64,000 nt of DNA from Pseudomonas vanderleydeniana. GTDB taxonomy: Bacteria; Pseudomonadota; Gammaproteobacteria; Pseudomonadales; Pseudomonadaceae. Location of the stretch: contig NZ_CP077093.1 of NCBI RefSeq assembly GCF_014268755.2, forward strand, positions 6,694,501 to 6,758,500, given 5' to 3'. This document shows positions 43,250 to 54,036 of this stretch, one piece after another. The position numbers and the translations under genes are program-made. Under the pieces are notes generated by a model. The model was not told where the DNA came from. It saw only the letters and a list, made by a program, of their open reading frames with translations, and did not search any database. Each line of letters begins with the position of its first letter. The first letter of the stretch is position 1.

Positions 43250-45259
43250 TCAGCTGTAGACCCGGCCCAGGAGCTGCCGATGGCTTTCGAACTGATCGAG
43301 CACGTCACGGGTGATCTGTTCCCGGGTGAAGCCCATCAGGTCGTATTCCTGGCTGCCGTTGTGCAGGTAGACCTCGGCGCGGTAGTAGCGGGTCCGCACT
43401 TCGCTCTCGCCACCCTCGACCTGCGCCGATTCGCTGGGCGCCGCCAGGTAGCCGTCCAGGCTCACTTCATAGACGAAGGGATTGCCCTCCTCCATTTCCA
43501 CCCGCAGGCCGATCAGGCTCTTGGACTTGCCCAGTTGCGTCTGTACCGACAGGCCCAGGTTGCGCAATTGCGCCGCGGCCTCTTCCAGCGCCGGGGTAAC
43601 CTGCTTGTCCATGTAGCGCTGCACGATCGCCTGGGTCGGCTGCAGGTCCAGCTGGCTCAGGCGCTCGCTGAAACCGCGACGACCGCGGGCCGCCAGTTCG
43701 GCCTGTTCATCCTCGATCTGCACGTCCTGGCGCATCGCCTTGTGCAGGCCGAACATGAAGAACACCAGCACCACCGAGAACGGCAGGCCCGCCAGTACCA
43801 CCATGGTCTGCATGGCTTCGAAGTTACCGGCGAACAACAGACCGATGGTCACCAGGGTGATCACCACCGACCAGAAGATCCGCAGCCAGTGCGGGGCGTC
43901 CTCGTCGACCTGGCCGCCCTTGCACGAAAGGTTGGCCATCATCACCGCGCCGGAGTCGGCCGGGGTCAGGAACAGTACGAACCCCACGAAGATCGACACA
44001 CCGATCACCACCTTGGCCGCCGGGTAGAAGTCCAGCAACTGGTAGATCGCCATCGAAGGCTGTTCCAGGGCGGTCTTGCCCAGCTCCGCGGCACCGTGGT
44101 TCATCACCAGGTCCAGCGCCGAGTTGCCGAAGATCGACAGCCAGGCCAGGGTGAAGCCCAACGGGATCAGCAACACGCCGGCGACCAGTTCACGCACGGT
44201 ACGACCACGGGAAATACGCGCGATGAACATGCCCACGAATGGCGCCCAGGAGATCCACCACGCCCAGTAGAACAGGGTCCACAGGCCCAGCCAGCGGTCG
44301 GATTTCTCGGCGTTGTTTTCGTAGACGTAGAGGTCGAAGGTCTTGAGCACCACGCCGTTGAGGTAGTCACCGATGTTCTGCACGAAGCCGTTGAGCAGGT
44401 GCAGGGTCGGGCCGAACAGCAGCACGAAGATCAGCAGGCCGCTGAACAGCACGATGTTCAGGTTGGACAGGCGGCGAATGCCGTTCTCCACACCCGACAC
44501 CGCGGCGATGGTCGCCACGGTGCTCATGACGATGATCACGATCAGCAGGTTGGTGTTGCTGTGCTGCATGCCGAACAGGTTTTCCAGGCCGGAAGACACC
44601 TGCATCGAGCCGATGCCCAGGTTGGTCACCAGGCCCAGCAGGGTGACGAACATGCCGAAGCCGTCCACCGCATGCCCCGCCGCACCCTTGACCCAGCGTT
44701 CACCCGCCAGCGGGTACAACGCCGAGCGCAGCGCCAGCGGCTGGTTATGCCGGTAGGCGAAGTACGCCACCGCCAGGCCGACCAGGGCGTAGATCGCCCA
44801 GCCATGCAGGCCCCAGTGCAGGAACGTCAGTTGCAGCGCCTGGCGCGCGGCCTCGTTGCTGCCGGGCGTGCCCTGCGGCGGGTTGAAGAAATGGTCCAGC
44901 GGCTCGGAAGCACCGAAGTACAGCAGCGAGATCCCGATCCCCGAGGAGAACAGCATGCCCGCCCAGGCGCCGTAGCTGAAGTCCGGGGTGTCCTGCTTGG
45001 AGCCCAGTTTCAACTTGCCATAGGAGGAGAACGCCAGGCCGATGACGAACACCAGGTAGGCGGCGATCACCAGCATGTAGTACCAGCCGAAGCTGCGCGA
45101 CAGCCAGGCCTGCGCCACGCCGAGCATTTTGCCGGCCTCTTGCGGGGCGATGATCAGGATGGCGGTCAGCAGCAGTATCAGTGCGGTCGAGGTGTAGAAC
45201 ACCCAACCGTTGACCCGCACCTTTTCGGCGGGGGTCTTTATAAGAGAGGCAGAACTCAT
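43250..45259 (-). CDS. betT: BCCT-family choline transporter BetT
   Basis: A 669-aa protein with twelve membrane helices. The BCCT signature is in the segment with YWAWWISWAPFVGMFIARISRGRT. A long cytoplasmic C-terminal tail (~150 residues, charged) is the osmosensory domain of BetT-type carriers. It imports choline by proton coupling. ATG 45259 (GGAGCA upstream) gives the expected N-terminus MSSASLIKTP. It is divergent from betI, with the BetI operator between them, and corresponds to PA5375. Confidence 0.92.
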   Translation of the reverse strand: MSSASLIKTPAEKVRVNGWVFYTSTALILLLTAILIIAPQEAGKMLGVAQAWLSRSFGWYYMLVIAAYLVFVIGLAFSSYGKLKLGSKQDTPDFSYGAWAGMLFSSGIGISLLYFGASEPLDHFFNPPQGTPGSNEAARQALQLTFLHWGLHGWAIYALVGLAVAYFAYRHNQPLALRSALYPLAGERWVKGAAGHAVDGFGMFVTLLGLVTNLGIGSMQVSSGLENLFGMQHSNTNLLIVIIVMSTVATIAAVSGVENGIRRLSNLNIVLFSGLLIFVLLFGPTLHLLNGFVQNIGDYLNGVVLKTFDLYVYENNAEKSDRWLGLWTLFYWAWWISWAPFVGMFIARISRGRTVRELVAGVLLIPLGFTLAWLSIFGNSALDLVMNHGAAELGKTALEQPSMAIYQLLDFYPAAKVVIGVSIFVGFVLFLTPADSGAVMMANLSCKGGQVDEDAPHWLRIFWSVVITLVTIGLLFAGNFEAMQTMVVLAGLPFSVVLVFFMFGLHKAMRQDVQIEDEQAELAARGRRGFSERLSQLDLQPTQAIVQRYMDKQVTPALEEAAAQLRNLGLSVQTQLGKSKSLIGLRVEMEEGNPFVYEVSLDGYLAAPSESAQVEGGESEVRTRYYRAEVYLHNGSQEYDLMGFTREQITRDVLDQFESHRQLLGRVYS

Positions 45260-45589
45260 TGCACAGATGCTCCAGGCAGTGCGAGAGAAAGACACAAGGC
45301 AACACGGAACCCGGCCAATCGGTTTGGTGGCAGCCGACCGACGGGTGATATAAAGACACCCCGAAAAAATCGAACTTGCGTGGATTGCGCCTGAACCGGT
45401 GCGCAGGACCTTGTGCAAGACGTTGCCGTGCTGCCGGGTGCCTTTCGTGCCTGTTCGCAATGTCCGTCCTGGCCTGCGCAGAGTGTCTACCCCGCAGGTT
45501 CGGTGTTTTTTCGGAGGTCGTTTTTCCGTCAGCTACATGTGGGAAAAACCCTTTTGGCAGCGACGATTTGTCGCAGATCTTATTCTTTG

Positions 45590-45609
45590 TTGATTGAACG
45601 TTCAATCAA
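45590..45609. promoter_or_regulatory. BetI operator
   Basis: A perfect 20-bp palindrome TTGATTGAACGTTCAATCAA in the betT-betI divergent region, matching the known BetI site in composition and position. TTGATT can serve as a -35 element on both strands, with AAAATA and GAATAA about 17-18 bp downstream, so bound BetI would block both promoters. Confidence 0.9.
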
Positions 45610-45678
45610 AACAAAATAGACTGGCCCCATGCCGGTAGCCGTGACACGTCTGCCGGAGGGCCTAAGGAGAGCTGCACG

Positions 45679-46272
45679 ATGCCCAAGGTCGGTATGCAAC
45701 CCATACGCCGCCAGCAATTGATCGAAGCCACCCTGCAGGCCGTCGATCAGGTCGGAATGGGGGACGCCAGCATTGCGCTGATTGCCCGTCTGGCCGGTGT
45801 CTCGAATGGCATCATCAGTCACTACTTTCAGGACAAGAACGGCCTGATCGCTGCCACGATGCAGTACCTGATGAATGCCCTCAGCGAGAACGTCGCCACG
45901 CGCCGCCAGGCGTTGGCAGATGGCAGCCCACGGGCGCATCTGCAGGTGATCATCGAAGGCAACTTCGACGCCAGCCAGGTCAATGGCCCTGCAATGAAAA
46001 CCTGGCTGGCCTTCTGGGCCGCCAGCATGCACCACCCGTCTTTGCACAGGTTGCAGCGGATCAACGATCACCGCCTGTATTCCAACCTGTGCTACCAGTT
46101 CCGTCGCGTCCTGCCGGTTTCCACGGCACGTAGCGCGGCAAGGGGACTGGCAGCGTTGATCGACGGTTTGTGGTTGCGCGGCGCGCTGTCGGGAGACGCT
46201 TTCGACACCGCGCAGGCGCAACGGATTGCTTACGAATACATGGATTTGCAACTGGCGAAACAGGAGCGCTAG
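45679..46272 (+). CDS. betI: choline-responsive TetR-type repressor BetI
   Basis: A 197-aa protein. The N-terminal TetR HTH ([47 protein letters not shown]) is followed by the BetI ligand domain with ANFDASQ-like [20 protein letters not shown]. It represses betIBA and betT, and choline relieves repression. It corresponds to PA5374 and lies 70 bp downstream of its own palindrome. Confidence 0.95.
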   Translation: MPKVGMQPIRRQQLIEATLQAVDQVGMGDASIALIARLAGVSNGIISHYFQDKNGLIAATMQYLMNALSENVATRRQALADGSPRAHLQVIIEGNFDASQVNGPAMKTWLAFWAASMHHPSLHRLQRINDHRLYSNLCYQFRRVLPVSTARSAARGLAALIDGLWLRGALSGDAFDTAQAQRIAYEYMDLQLAKQER

Positions 46273-46378
46273 AGCACAGAGAACCGCTCGGCCCCTGAAC
46301 GACTGTCGACCGGCGTTGCCATAGATTCATGGCGCGCCCGGCGGTCACGTCAATCACTCATGCACTTGCGAGGACACT

Positions 46379-47848
46379 ATGGCCCGTTTCGAACTGCAAA
46401 AACTCTACATTGACGGCGGCTACACCGACGCGGGCAGCGATGCCACGTTCGATGCCATCAACCCGGCTAACGGTGAAGTTCTCGCCAAAGTGCAGCGTGC
46501 GACGAAGGAAGACGTCGAGCGCGCCGTGGTCAGTGCCGAGAAAGGCCAGAAGATCTGGGCCGCCATGACCGCCATGGAGCGTTCGCGCATCCTGCGTCGC
46601 GCCGTGGAGATCCTGCGTGAGCGCAACGACGAACTGGCCGTGCTGGAAACCCTGGACACCGGCAAGGCCTACTCCGAAACCCGTTATGTCGACATCGTCA
46701 CCGGTGCCGACGTACTGGAATACTACGCGGGCCTGGTTCCGGCGATCGAAGGCGAGCAGATTCCGCTGCGCACCACGTCGTTCGTCTACACCCGCCGCGA
46801 ACCACTGGGCGTGGTCGCCGGTATCGGCGCCTGGAACTACCCGATCCAGATCGCCCTGTGGAAATCCGCCCCGGCCCTGGCCGCCGGTAACGCGATGATC
46901 TTCAAGCCGAGCGAAGTCACCTCGCTGACCACCCTGAAGCTGGCCGAGATCTACACCGAAGCCGGCCTGCCTGCCGGCGTGTTCAACGTCCTGACCGGCA
47001 GTGGCCGCGAAGTCGGCACCTGGCTGACCGAGCACCCGCGCATCGAGAAAGTCTCCTTCACCGGCGGCACCGACACCGGCAAGAAGGTCATGGCCAGCGC
47101 CTCCAGCTCGTCGCTCAAGGACGTGACCATGGAACTGGGCGGCAAGTCGCCACTGATCATCTTCGACGACGCCGACCTGGATCGCGCCGCCGATACCGCG
47201 ATGATGGCCAACTTCTACAGCTCCGGCCAGGTCTGCACCAACGGTACCCGCGTGTTCGTACCGAGCCACCTGAAAGCCGCCTTCGAAGCCAAGATCGTCG
47301 AGCGCGTCGCCCGCATCCGCGTCGGCAACCCGGAAGACGAGAACACCAACTTCGGTCCGCTGGTCAGCTTCGCCCACATGGAAAGCGTGCTGGGCTACAT
47401 CGCCAAGGGCAAGGAAGAAGGTGCCCGCCTGCTGTGCGGCGGCGAGCGCCTGGGTGGCGAGTTCGCCAACGGTGCCTATGTCGCGCCCACCGTGTTCACC
47501 GACTGCACCGACGACATGACCATCGTCCGCGAGGAAATCTTCGGCCCGGTGATGAGCATCCTCACCTACGAGACCGAGGAAGAAGTGATCCGTCGTGCCA
47601 ACGACACCGACTTCGGCCTGGCCGCCGGCCTGGTGACCAAGGACCTGAACCGCGCCCACCGCGTGATTCACCAGCTCGAAGCCGGTATCTGCTGGATCAA
47701 CGCCTGGGGCGAATCCGACGCGAAGATGCCGGTCGGTGGCTACAAGCAGTCGGGCGTTGGCCGTGAGAACGGCATCAGTTCGCTGAACAACTTCACTCGC
47801 ATCAAATCGGTTCAGGTCGAGCTGGGCGACTACGCCTCGGTGTTCTAA
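46379..47848 (+). CDS. betB: betaine aldehyde dehydrogenase BetB
   Basis: A 489-aa protein of the aldehyde dehydrogenase family. It shows the general-base Glu in [18 protein letters not shown] and the catalytic Cys in [14 protein letters not shown] (~residue 286), plus the NAD-binding [11 protein letters not shown]. It oxidises betaine aldehyde to glycine betaine. It corresponds to PA5373, the second gene of betIBA, 106 bp after betI. Confidence 0.96.
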   Translation: MARFELQKLYIDGGYTDAGSDATFDAINPANGEVLAKVQRATKEDVERAVVSAEKGQKIWAAMTAMERSRILRRAVEILRERNDELAVLETLDTGKAYSETRYVDIVTGADVLEYYAGLVPAIEGEQIPLRTTSFVYTRREPLGVVAGIGAWNYPIQIALWKSAPALAAGNAMIFKPSEVTSLTTLKLAEIYTEAGLPAGVFNVLTGSGREVGTWLTEHPRIEKVSFTGGTDTGKKVMASASSSSLKDVTMELGGKSPLIIFDDADLDRAADTAMMANFYSSGQVCTNGTRVFVPSHLKAAFEAKIVERVARIRVGNPEDENTNFGPLVSFAHMESVLGYIAKGKEEGARLLCGGERLGGEFANGAYVAPTVFTDCTDDMTIVREEIFGPVMSILTYETEEEVIRRANDTDFGLAAGLVTKDLNRAHRVIHQLEAGICWINAWGESDAKMPVGGYKQSGVGRENGISSLNNFTRIKSVQVELGDYASVF

Positions 47849-47875
47849 AACGCCGCGCCCCCTGAGTTGGCCCTC

Positions 47876-48006
47876 GTGGCGAGGGGGCTTGCCCCCGCTG
47901 GGCTGCCAGGCAGCCCCAACTCCAGGCACCGCGTCCATCCAGACAAACCCCGGTCGCAGACCTTGCGGCTGCTGCGCAGCCGAGCGGGAGCAAGCTCCCT
48001 CGCCAC
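47876..48006. repeat. REP pair between betB and betA
   Basis: Inverted arms at 47876-47897 and 47985-48006. The second arm carries two compensating substitutions (CGGGAGCAAGCTCCC), so its own stem is kept although the pair is no longer exact. It fills most of the 218-bp gap inside the bet operon. Confidence 0.85.
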
Positions 48007-48066
48007 AATCGAGTGGCAGCCCGGCTGACGCGACCTGACCCACTTCAAAGAGAGGGAGTGCATTTC

Positions 48067-49767
48067 ATGTCCCAAGAATACGACTACATCATCGTTGGTG
48101 CCGGTTCGGCCGGTAACACCATCGCCACCCGCCTGACCGAAGACGCCGGCGTCACCGTCCTGCTGCTCGAGGCCGGTGGCCCCGACTACCGCTTCGACTT
48201 CCGCACCCAGATGCCCGCCGCCCTGGCCTTCCCACTGCAGGGCCGGCGCTACAACTGGGCCTACGAGACCGATCCGGAGCCGCACATGGACGGCCGCCGC
48301 ATGGAATGTGGCCGCGGCAAGGGCCTGGGCGGCTCCTCGCTGATCAACGGCATGTGCTACATCCGCGGCAACGCCATGGACTATGACGGCTGGGCCAAGC
48401 TGCCCGGCCTGGAAGACTGGAGCTACCTGGACTGCCTGCCGTATTTCCGCAAGGCGGAAACCCGTGACATCGGCCCCAACGACTACCACGGTGGCGAAGG
48501 CCCGGTCCGCGTGACCACGCCCAAGGCCGGCAACAACCCGCTGTTCCACGCCATGGTCGAGGCCGGTGTGCAGGCCGGCTACCCGCGCACCGAGGACCTC
48601 AACGGCTACCAGCAGGAAGGCTTCGGTCCGATGGACCGTACCGTCACGCCGAACGGCCGTCGCTCCAGCACCGCCCGCGGTTACCTGGATATCGCCAAGA
48701 AGCGCTCGACCCTGACCATCGTCACCCACGCCCTGACCGACAAGGTCCTGTTCGAAGGCAAGCGTGCCGTCGGCGTGCGTTACCTGGTGGGTTCGGCCGA
48801 AGAGCGCGTCGAAGCCCGTGCCCGCAAGGAAGTCATCGTCTGCAGTGGCGCGATCGCTTCGCCGCAACTGCTGCAACGTTCCGGCGTCGGCCCGCGCAAG
48901 CTGCTGGAAAGCCTGGATATCCCGGTGGTGCATGACCTGCCGGGCGTCGGCGAGAACCTGCAGGATCACCTCGAGCTGTACCTGCAGTACGCCTGCACCC
49001 AGCCGGTGTCGCTGTACCCATCGCTGCTGTGGTGGAACCAGCCGGCGATCGGTGCCGAATGGCTGTTCAACGGTACCGGTATCGGCGCCAGCAACCAGTT
49101 CGAGGCCGGCGGTTTCATCCGTACCCGCGAAGAGTTCGAATGGCCGAACATCCAGTATCACTTCCTGCCGGTCGCCATCAATTACAACGGCAGCAACGGC
49201 GTGAAGGAACACGGTTTCCAGGCGCACATGGGCTCGATGCGCTCGCCAAGTCGTGGCCGCGTGCAGCTCAAGTCCAAGGACCCACGCCAGCATCCGAGCA
49301 TCCTGTTCAACTACATGGCTACCGAGCAGGACTGGCAGGAATTCCGCGACGGCATCCGCCTGACCCGCGAAATCATGGCCCAGCCGGCGCTGGACGCCTA
49401 CCGGGGTCGTGAGATCAGCCCGGGGATCGAGGTGCAGACCGACGAGGAACTCGACAAGTTCATCCGTGAACACGCCGAGACCGCGTTCCACCCGTCCTGC
49501 TCGTGCAAGATGGGCACCGACGAGATGGCAGTGGTCGACGGCCAAGGGCGCGTGCATGGCATGCAGGGCCTGCGCGTGGTCGATGCGTCGATCATGCCGA
49601 TCATCACCACCGGCAACCTGAACGCGCCGACGATCATGATCGCCGAGAAGATCGCCGACAAGATCCGTGGCCGCCAGCCGCTGCCACGCAGCACCGCGCC
49701 TTACCACGTGGCGGGCGACGCCCCGGTGCGGGGCAAGCCGTTGCGTGAAGTGAGCCACCCCGCGTAA
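48067..49767 (+). CDS. betA: choline dehydrogenase BetA
   Basis: A 566-aa FAD-dependent GMC oxidoreductase. The ADP-binding motif is [16 protein letters not shown] (residues ~8-23), the GMC signature is [21 protein letters not shown], and the catalytic His is in [10 protein letters not shown] (~478). It oxidises choline to betaine aldehyde at the membrane. ATG 48067 has GGGAG upstream. It corresponds to PA5372 and ends the bet operon. Confidence 0.95.
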   Translation: MSQEYDYIIVGAGSAGNTIATRLTEDAGVTVLLLEAGGPDYRFDFRTQMPAALAFPLQGRRYNWAYETDPEPHMDGRRMECGRGKGLGGSSLINGMCYIRGNAMDYDGWAKLPGLEDWSYLDCLPYFRKAETRDIGPNDYHGGEGPVRVTTPKAGNNPLFHAMVEAGVQAGYPRTEDLNGYQQEGFGPMDRTVTPNGRRSSTARGYLDIAKKRSTLTIVTHALTDKVLFEGKRAVGVRYLVGSAEERVEARARKEVIVCSGAIASPQLLQRSGVGPRKLLESLDIPVVHDLPGVGENLQDHLELYLQYACTQPVSLYPSLLWWNQPAIGAEWLFNGTGIGASNQFEAGGFIRTREEFEWPNIQYHFLPVAINYNGSNGVKEHGFQAHMGSMRSPSRGRVQLKSKDPRQHPSILFNYMATEQDWQEFRDGIRLTREIMAQPALDAYRGREISPGIEVQTDEELDKFIREHAETAFHPSCSCKMGTDEMAVVDGQGRVHGMQGLRVVDASIMPIITTGNLNAPTIMIAEKIADKIRGRQPLPRSTAPYHVAGDAPVRGKPLREVSHPA

Positions 49768-49788
49768 TCAGCCATACTGCGCTCTCAC

Positions 49789-49862
49789 TTGTGGGAGCAG
49801 GATTTATCCGCGAAGCGATCTCGACATCGCCAAAAGCTTCGCGGATGAATCCGGCTCCCACA
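49789..49862. repeat. inverted pair of the GGATTTATCCGCGAA repeat family
   Basis: A TGTGGGAGCAGGATTTATCC arm at ~49790 and its inverted partner ending CCGGCTCCCACA (~49861) lie just after betA. It directly abuts the multi-hairpin element that follows. Confidence 0.8.
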
Positions 49863-49948
49863 GCGTGGGAATGCCTCCCTGGACGCCCCGCGTCCGCTCT
49901 TGTGACGCAGAGCGTCACGGGCTGGGTTCCCACGCAGAGCGTGGGAAC
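49861..49948. repeat. multi-hairpin element, copy 1
   Basis: A run of short perfect stems: GGACGC-CCC-GCGTCC (49881-49895), GTGACGC-AGA-GCGTCAC (49902-49918) and GTTCCCACG-CAGAG-CGTGGGAAC (49926-49948), preceded by a lone GCGTGGGAAT arm. The same stems in reverse order make up the copy at 55482-55577. It does not match the REP families. The spacer to 50078 holds nothing else recognised. Confidence 0.85.
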
Positions 49949-50078
49949 GATCATGCCCTCTGTCATCAGACATCCCCCGGCATTTTGTTTCACCGACTGG
50001 ATTGCGCGCGCCTGACGCCGCACTATGACGGTCTTGGCGCAATGCGCCCCTGACCGACATGTCCAGGGAGGTTTCCTC

Positions 50079-51521
50079 ATGTTCGACTTCCATCCCCAGC
50101 TCAAGCAGCACTTCGCTGCCTTGCGCACGGGTGCCGAATTCTTTTCGCTACGCTACGTCCGCCAGACCGGCCAATACCTGTCGGTGCGCAAGAATGTCCC
50201 GGAGCCCCCCAGCCTGAGCCGCGACGAAGGTGCGATGCTGACCGTCCGGGTCAACGGTGTCGAAGCCTATGCCGCCACCAACGACCTCTCCCGCCAGGGC
50301 CTGCAGGCCGCACTGCAACGGGCCGAGGAACAGGCCCGGCTGATCGCGCCCCACGCCCTGCTCGACCTGCGCCGGCAAGGCGTGTCCAGCGAACGGGGCG
50401 ATTACTGCTCCCCACGGCTTGAACAGCCGTTTCCATCACTGAGCGATTGCTATGACCTGCTCGCGGCCGAGTCCTCTGCCGTCCCCAGGGACGAACGCCT
50501 GGTGAACTGGGAGGTCAGCCTCGGCGTGAGTCACGTCGAGCAGATCTACCTCAACAGCGCTGGCGCCGAGCTGCGCCAGGCCCAGCGTTTCGTCTTCCCC
50601 GGCCTGAGCGTCACCGCCTTCGACGGCATGGACAGCCAGACCCGCACCCTCGGCCGCGAGAACTTCGGCCAGCAGGGCAGCGCCGAGGTGCTCGGCCGCT
50701 CGGGGCTGATCGGCGCCGGGGCACGGGTCGCCGACCAGGCCCTGCAACTGCTGCTGGCGCCCAACACGCCGTCCGGGCCACGCGACCTGCTGCTGATGCC
50801 GGACCAGATGATCCTGCAGATCCACGAATCCATCGGCCACCCGCTGGAGCTGGACCGGATTCTCGGCGACGAGCGCAACTACGCCGGCACCAGCTTCGTC
50901 CAGGCCAGCGACTTCGGCCACCTGCAGTACGGTTCCAGCCTGCTCAACGTGACCTTCGACCCGGAGATACCCGAGCAACTGGCCAGTTACGCCCATGACG
51001 ATGACGGCAGTGCCGCCCACAAGCAGTTCCTGATCCGCGAGGGTCTGCTGCTGCGCCCGCTGGGCGGTGCACTGTCGCAGTTCCGAGCCAGCCTCGACGG
51101 AGTCGCCAACAGCCGGGCCTGCAGTTGGAATCGGCCACCGATCGACCGCATGGCGAACCTCAACATCGAACCGGGTGACCAATCGTTCGAGCAACTGGTC
51201 GGCGGTATCGAAAACGGCATCCTGATGTCGACCAACCGCTCGTGGTCCATCGACGACGCGCGCAACAAGTTCCAGTTCGGCTGTGAATGGGGTCAGCTGA
51301 TCGAGAACGGCGAACTCAAGGGGGTGGTCAAGAACCCCAATTACCGGGGTATTTCCGCGCAGTTCTGGCGCAACCTCAGCGCAGTCGGCGACGCCGGCAC
51401 CTTCAAGGTCCTCGGTACGCCGAACTGCGGCAAGGGCGAACCCAACCAGGTGATCCGTGTCGGCCACGCCTCGCCGGCCTGCGTGTTCAGCCAAGTCGAT
51501 GTCTTCGGAGGAGATGCCTGA
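50079..51521 (+). CDS. TldD-like metalloprotease
   Basis: A 480-aa protein of the TldD/PmbA family. It has the HExxxH zinc motif HESIGH (residues 249-254) followed by the GHPLELDRILGDERNYAGTSF block and a C-terminal GTPNCGKGEPNQVIRVGHASPACVF with Cys ligand. TldD acts as a heterodimer with a TldE partner to degrade or mature small peptides. The partner is encoded directly downstream (1-bp overlap). AGGGAGG precedes ATG 50079. This is a paralogue of the housekeeping tldD-pmbA pair, which in Pseudomonas lies elsewhere; the peptide substrate is unknown. Confidence 0.85.
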   Translation: MFDFHPQLKQHFAALRTGAEFFSLRYVRQTGQYLSVRKNVPEPPSLSRDEGAMLTVRVNGVEAYAATNDLSRQGLQAALQRAEEQARLIAPHALLDLRRQGVSSERGDYCSPRLEQPFPSLSDCYDLLAAESSAVPRDERLVNWEVSLGVSHVEQIYLNSAGAELRQAQRFVFPGLSVTAFDGMDSQTRTLGRENFGQQGSAEVLGRSGLIGAGARVADQALQLLLAPNTPSGPRDLLLMPDQMILQIHESIGHPLELDRILGDERNYAGTSFVQASDFGHLQYGSSLLNVTFDPEIPEQLASYAHDDDGSAAHKQFLIREGLLLRPLGGALSQFRASLDGVANSRACSWNRPPIDRMANLNIEPGDQSFEQLVGGIENGILMSTNRSWSIDDARNKFQFGCEWGQLIENGELKGVVKNPNYRGISAQFWRNLSAVGDAGTFKVLGTPNCGKGEPNQVIRVGHASPACVFSQVDVFGGDA

Positions 51522-52843
51522 TGGACCACACTCATTTCCAGGCCCTGGTGGACTGGCTGCAGGCGAACCTGCAGGCCACCGAACGCTTCACCCTGGGCTA
51601 CGCCGCCGAATCGTCCGAGTTCATCCGCTTCAACCATGGCCGTGTGCGCCAGGCCGGGCAGGTACAGCAGGCCAGCCTGAGCCTCAAGCTGATCGATGCC
51701 GGGCGCCATGCGGACCTGCAGATCACCCTCTGCGGCGAGCCCCAGCAGGACCGCCAACGCCTCGCCGACGGCCTGCAGCAATTGCGCGACACCCTGCCGC
51801 TGCTGCCCGCCGATCCCTACCTGTTGCTCAATCACACCGCCTGGCAAAGCCGTAGCGTGCAGGAGCAGCCATTGCCCGACAGCGCCCGGATACTGGAGGA
51901 GATCAGCCACGCCGCCACCGGTCTGGACCTGGTCGGCTTCTACGCCGCCGGCCCGATCAGCCGCGGCTTCGCCAGTTCGGACGGCGCCTTCGGCTGGCAC
52001 CAGGCCAACAGTTTCAACTTCGACTGGAGCCTGTTCCACGAAAACGGCCAGGCGGTGAAGGCCAGCTATGCCGGTGACCACTGGGACAGCGACAGCTTCG
52101 CCCGACGCTTCCAGCAGGCTCGCGAGCAGTTGGCCTTCCTCAGCCGACCGCTGCGCACCCTGGCGCCCGGGCAATACCGGGCCTACCTCGCACCGGCAGC
52201 GCTCGAGGAAATCATGGGCATGCTCTGCTGGGGCGGTTTCTCGGCCCAGGCCATCGCCAGCAAGTACAGCCCACTGCAGAAGCTGTATGCCGGCGAGGCG
52301 TCGTTCCATCCACTGGTTTGGCTGGATGAGCAGGTCAGTGGCTCGCTGAGCCCGGCGTTCTCCAGCGAAGGCTACCCGCGCAGCGACCTGTCGCTGGTGG
52401 CCAAGGGCTCGGCCAGCGCGCGCATGGTCAGCTCGCGCAGCGCCGTCGAATATGGCCTGAGCGCCAACGGTGCGGACGGTGGCGAATACCCCAGCGCCCT
52501 GCAGATGCACGCCGGTCAACTCGCGCAGGCCGATATCCTCAAGGAACTGGGCACCGGCCTGTACATCAGCAACCTGTGGTACCTGAACTACTCGGACCAG
52601 TCGGCGGCCCGCATGACCGGCATGACCCGCTTCGCCACCTTCTGGGTGGAAAACGGCGAGATCCAGGCTCCGGTCAGCACCATGCGCTTCGATGACAGCG
52701 TCTACAGCCTGCTGGGCAGCGAGCTGCTGGCACTGACCGCCGAGCGTGAGCTGCTGCTCTCGGCCAGCACCTATGACCAGCGACAGACCGCCTCCAACCT
52801 GCTGCCCGGCGCCCTGATCGGCAAACTGACCCTCACGCTCTGA
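51521..52843 (+). CDS. TldE/PmbA-like partner subunit
   Basis: A 440-aa protein of the same superfamily as TldD but without the HExxxH motif, as in TldE. Visible are LGYAAESSEFIRFNHGRVRQAGQVQQ at the N-terminus, EEIMGMLCWGGFSAQAI where TldD carries its metal site, and the C-terminal GTGLYISNLWYLNYSD and NGEIQAPVSTMRF blocks. ATG 51521 shares its A with the TGA of the TldD-like gene, so the two are made together. No ribosomal precursor-peptide gene is visible next to them. Confidence 0.83.
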   Translation: MDHTHFQALVDWLQANLQATERFTLGYAAESSEFIRFNHGRVRQAGQVQQASLSLKLIDAGRHADLQITLCGEPQQDRQRLADGLQQLRDTLPLLPADPYLLLNHTAWQSRSVQEQPLPDSARILEEISHAATGLDLVGFYAAGPISRGFASSDGAFGWHQANSFNFDWSLFHENGQAVKASYAGDHWDSDSFARRFQQAREQLAFLSRPLRTLAPGQYRAYLAPAALEEIMGMLCWGGFSAQAIASKYSPLQKLYAGEASFHPLVWLDEQVSGSLSPAFSSEGYPRSDLSLVAKGSASARMVSSRSAVEYGLSANGADGGEYPSALQMHAGQLAQADILKELGTGLYISNLWYLNYSDQSAARMTGMTRFATFWVENGEIQAPVSTMRFDDSVYSLLGSELLALTAERELLLSASTYDQRQTASNLLPGALIGKLTLTL

Positions 52844-53123
52844 AGCGGCACCTGCAGGGTGGCTCGCCCCCTGCAGGAACAATCTCCCGCAAGCAGCAAA
52901 ACCATCTCCCGCCGCCCTGGCGGAAACACCCGCACACCTATCCATTCAGACTGTTGTCCCGCCCGCACAGGCGCGCTATACATATCCCTTCAGCCGACAC
53001 GGCATTAAAAAGCCACCACCCTCGTTCGTCCCCCGATCATAGATCCATCAGGCTTCACCCGCGATTTCGTTACTCAATGCCGCGTCTCTTTCATCCCCCG
53101 AAAGTGTTTTGCTGGAGTTTGAT

Positions 53124-54002
53124 ATGAATCATGGAAGCTTCGTCATCAACAACCTGTTCAGGCATTTCAATATCCACGTCGAGCGTCTCGGCGACGATCC
53201 CCGGCGCAACACCGTCCTGATGGTCAACGGCGCCCTGTCCACCACCTCTTCGTTCACCCGCACCAGCAAGTGCCTGGCCGAACACTTCAACGTACTGCTG
53301 TTCGACCTGCCCTTCGCTGGCCGCTCACAGGCCCACAACCCGGACCCCGGCCTGGTGACCAAGGACGACGAGGTGCAGATACTCCTGGCGCTGATCGAGC
53401 GCTTCGAGGTCAACCATCTGGTGTCAGCCTCCTGGGGTGGGATCTCCAGCCTGCTGGCCCTGGCCAGGAACCCGCCCCCCATCGAGAGTTCGGTGATCAT
53501 GGCGCTAGCGCCCGACCTCAACCCACCGATGCTGGCCTACGTGCGGCGGGTACACGAACTGATCCAGGTCGACGACAAATCCGCCATCGGCCACCTCCTC
53601 AACGACACCGTCGGCCACTTCCTCCCTCCCCGCCTCAAGACCACCAACCACCATCACCTCGCCAACATGGCCAGCACCGAGTATCGCCAGGCACGCTTCC
53701 ATATCGACCAGGTCCTGCAACTCGGTGATGGCAACTACCTGAAGTCACTCTCCAACATCCGCACCCCGGTGCACTTCATCAACGGCGCCAAGGACATCTA
53801 CACCCCCGCCGAAGGCGCCCGGCAGTTCCAGCGACACATTCCCCATTGCAGCTTTTCGGTGGCCGAAGACACCGGTCACCTGCTCGACCTGGAGTCGCGG
53901 GTGGCGGCCGACAACGTACACAGGGCCCTGCTCGGCTTCCTGTTGAAGAAGGAGCAAACAGCACACCGACACAACGCTCAAGTACAAACCGATCAGGCAT
54001 AA
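53124..54002 (+). CDS. rhlA: RhlA-like 3-(3-hydroxyalkanoyloxy)alkanoate synthase
   Basis: A 292-aa alpha/beta hydrolase-fold protein. It is very close to RhlA as I recall it: [37 protein letters not shown], and [20 protein letters not shown], with the nucleophile elbow SASWGG (Ser103), Asp224 (GAKDIYT) and His252 (GHLLDLE). It should join two 3-hydroxyacyl-ACP or -CoA units into HAA, a surface-active lipid and rhamnolipid precursor. PhaG is the nearest alternative, but it lacks several of these stretches. No rhlB, rhlC or rhlI/R is present; an MFS exporter gene follows after 34 bp. ATG 53124 has TGGAG upstream. The 280 bp before it hold no gene. Confidence 0.87.
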   Translation: MNHGSFVINNLFRHFNIHVERLGDDPRRNTVLMVNGALSTTSSFTRTSKCLAEHFNVLLFDLPFAGRSQAHNPDPGLVTKDDEVQILLALIERFEVNHLVSASWGGISSLLALARNPPPIESSVIMALAPDLNPPMLAYVRRVHELIQVDDKSAIGHLLNDTVGHFLPPRLKTTNHHHLANMASTEYRQARFHIDQVLQLGDGNYLKSLSNIRTPVHFINGAKDIYTPAEGARQFQRHIPHCSFSVAEDTGHLLDLESRVAADNVHRALLGFLLKKEQTAHRHNAQVQTDQA

Positions 54003-54036
54003 TCAGGTCCATAGCCTGCTAACGAAGAGCCGTTCC

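Noticed and set aside
52951..52970. A lux-box-like dyad (CTGT..ACAG) upstream of rhlA that could be a RhlR-type site.
   Set aside because: The spacing is CT-N16-AG, whereas las/rhl boxes have CT-N12-AG, and no luxI/luxR-type gene is in the window.
53124..54002. Calling this gene phaG (3-hydroxyacyl transferase for PHA synthesis).
   Set aside because: The sequence follows RhlA more closely, for example in [12 protein letters not shown] and [20 protein letters not shown]. PhaG differs at these places.
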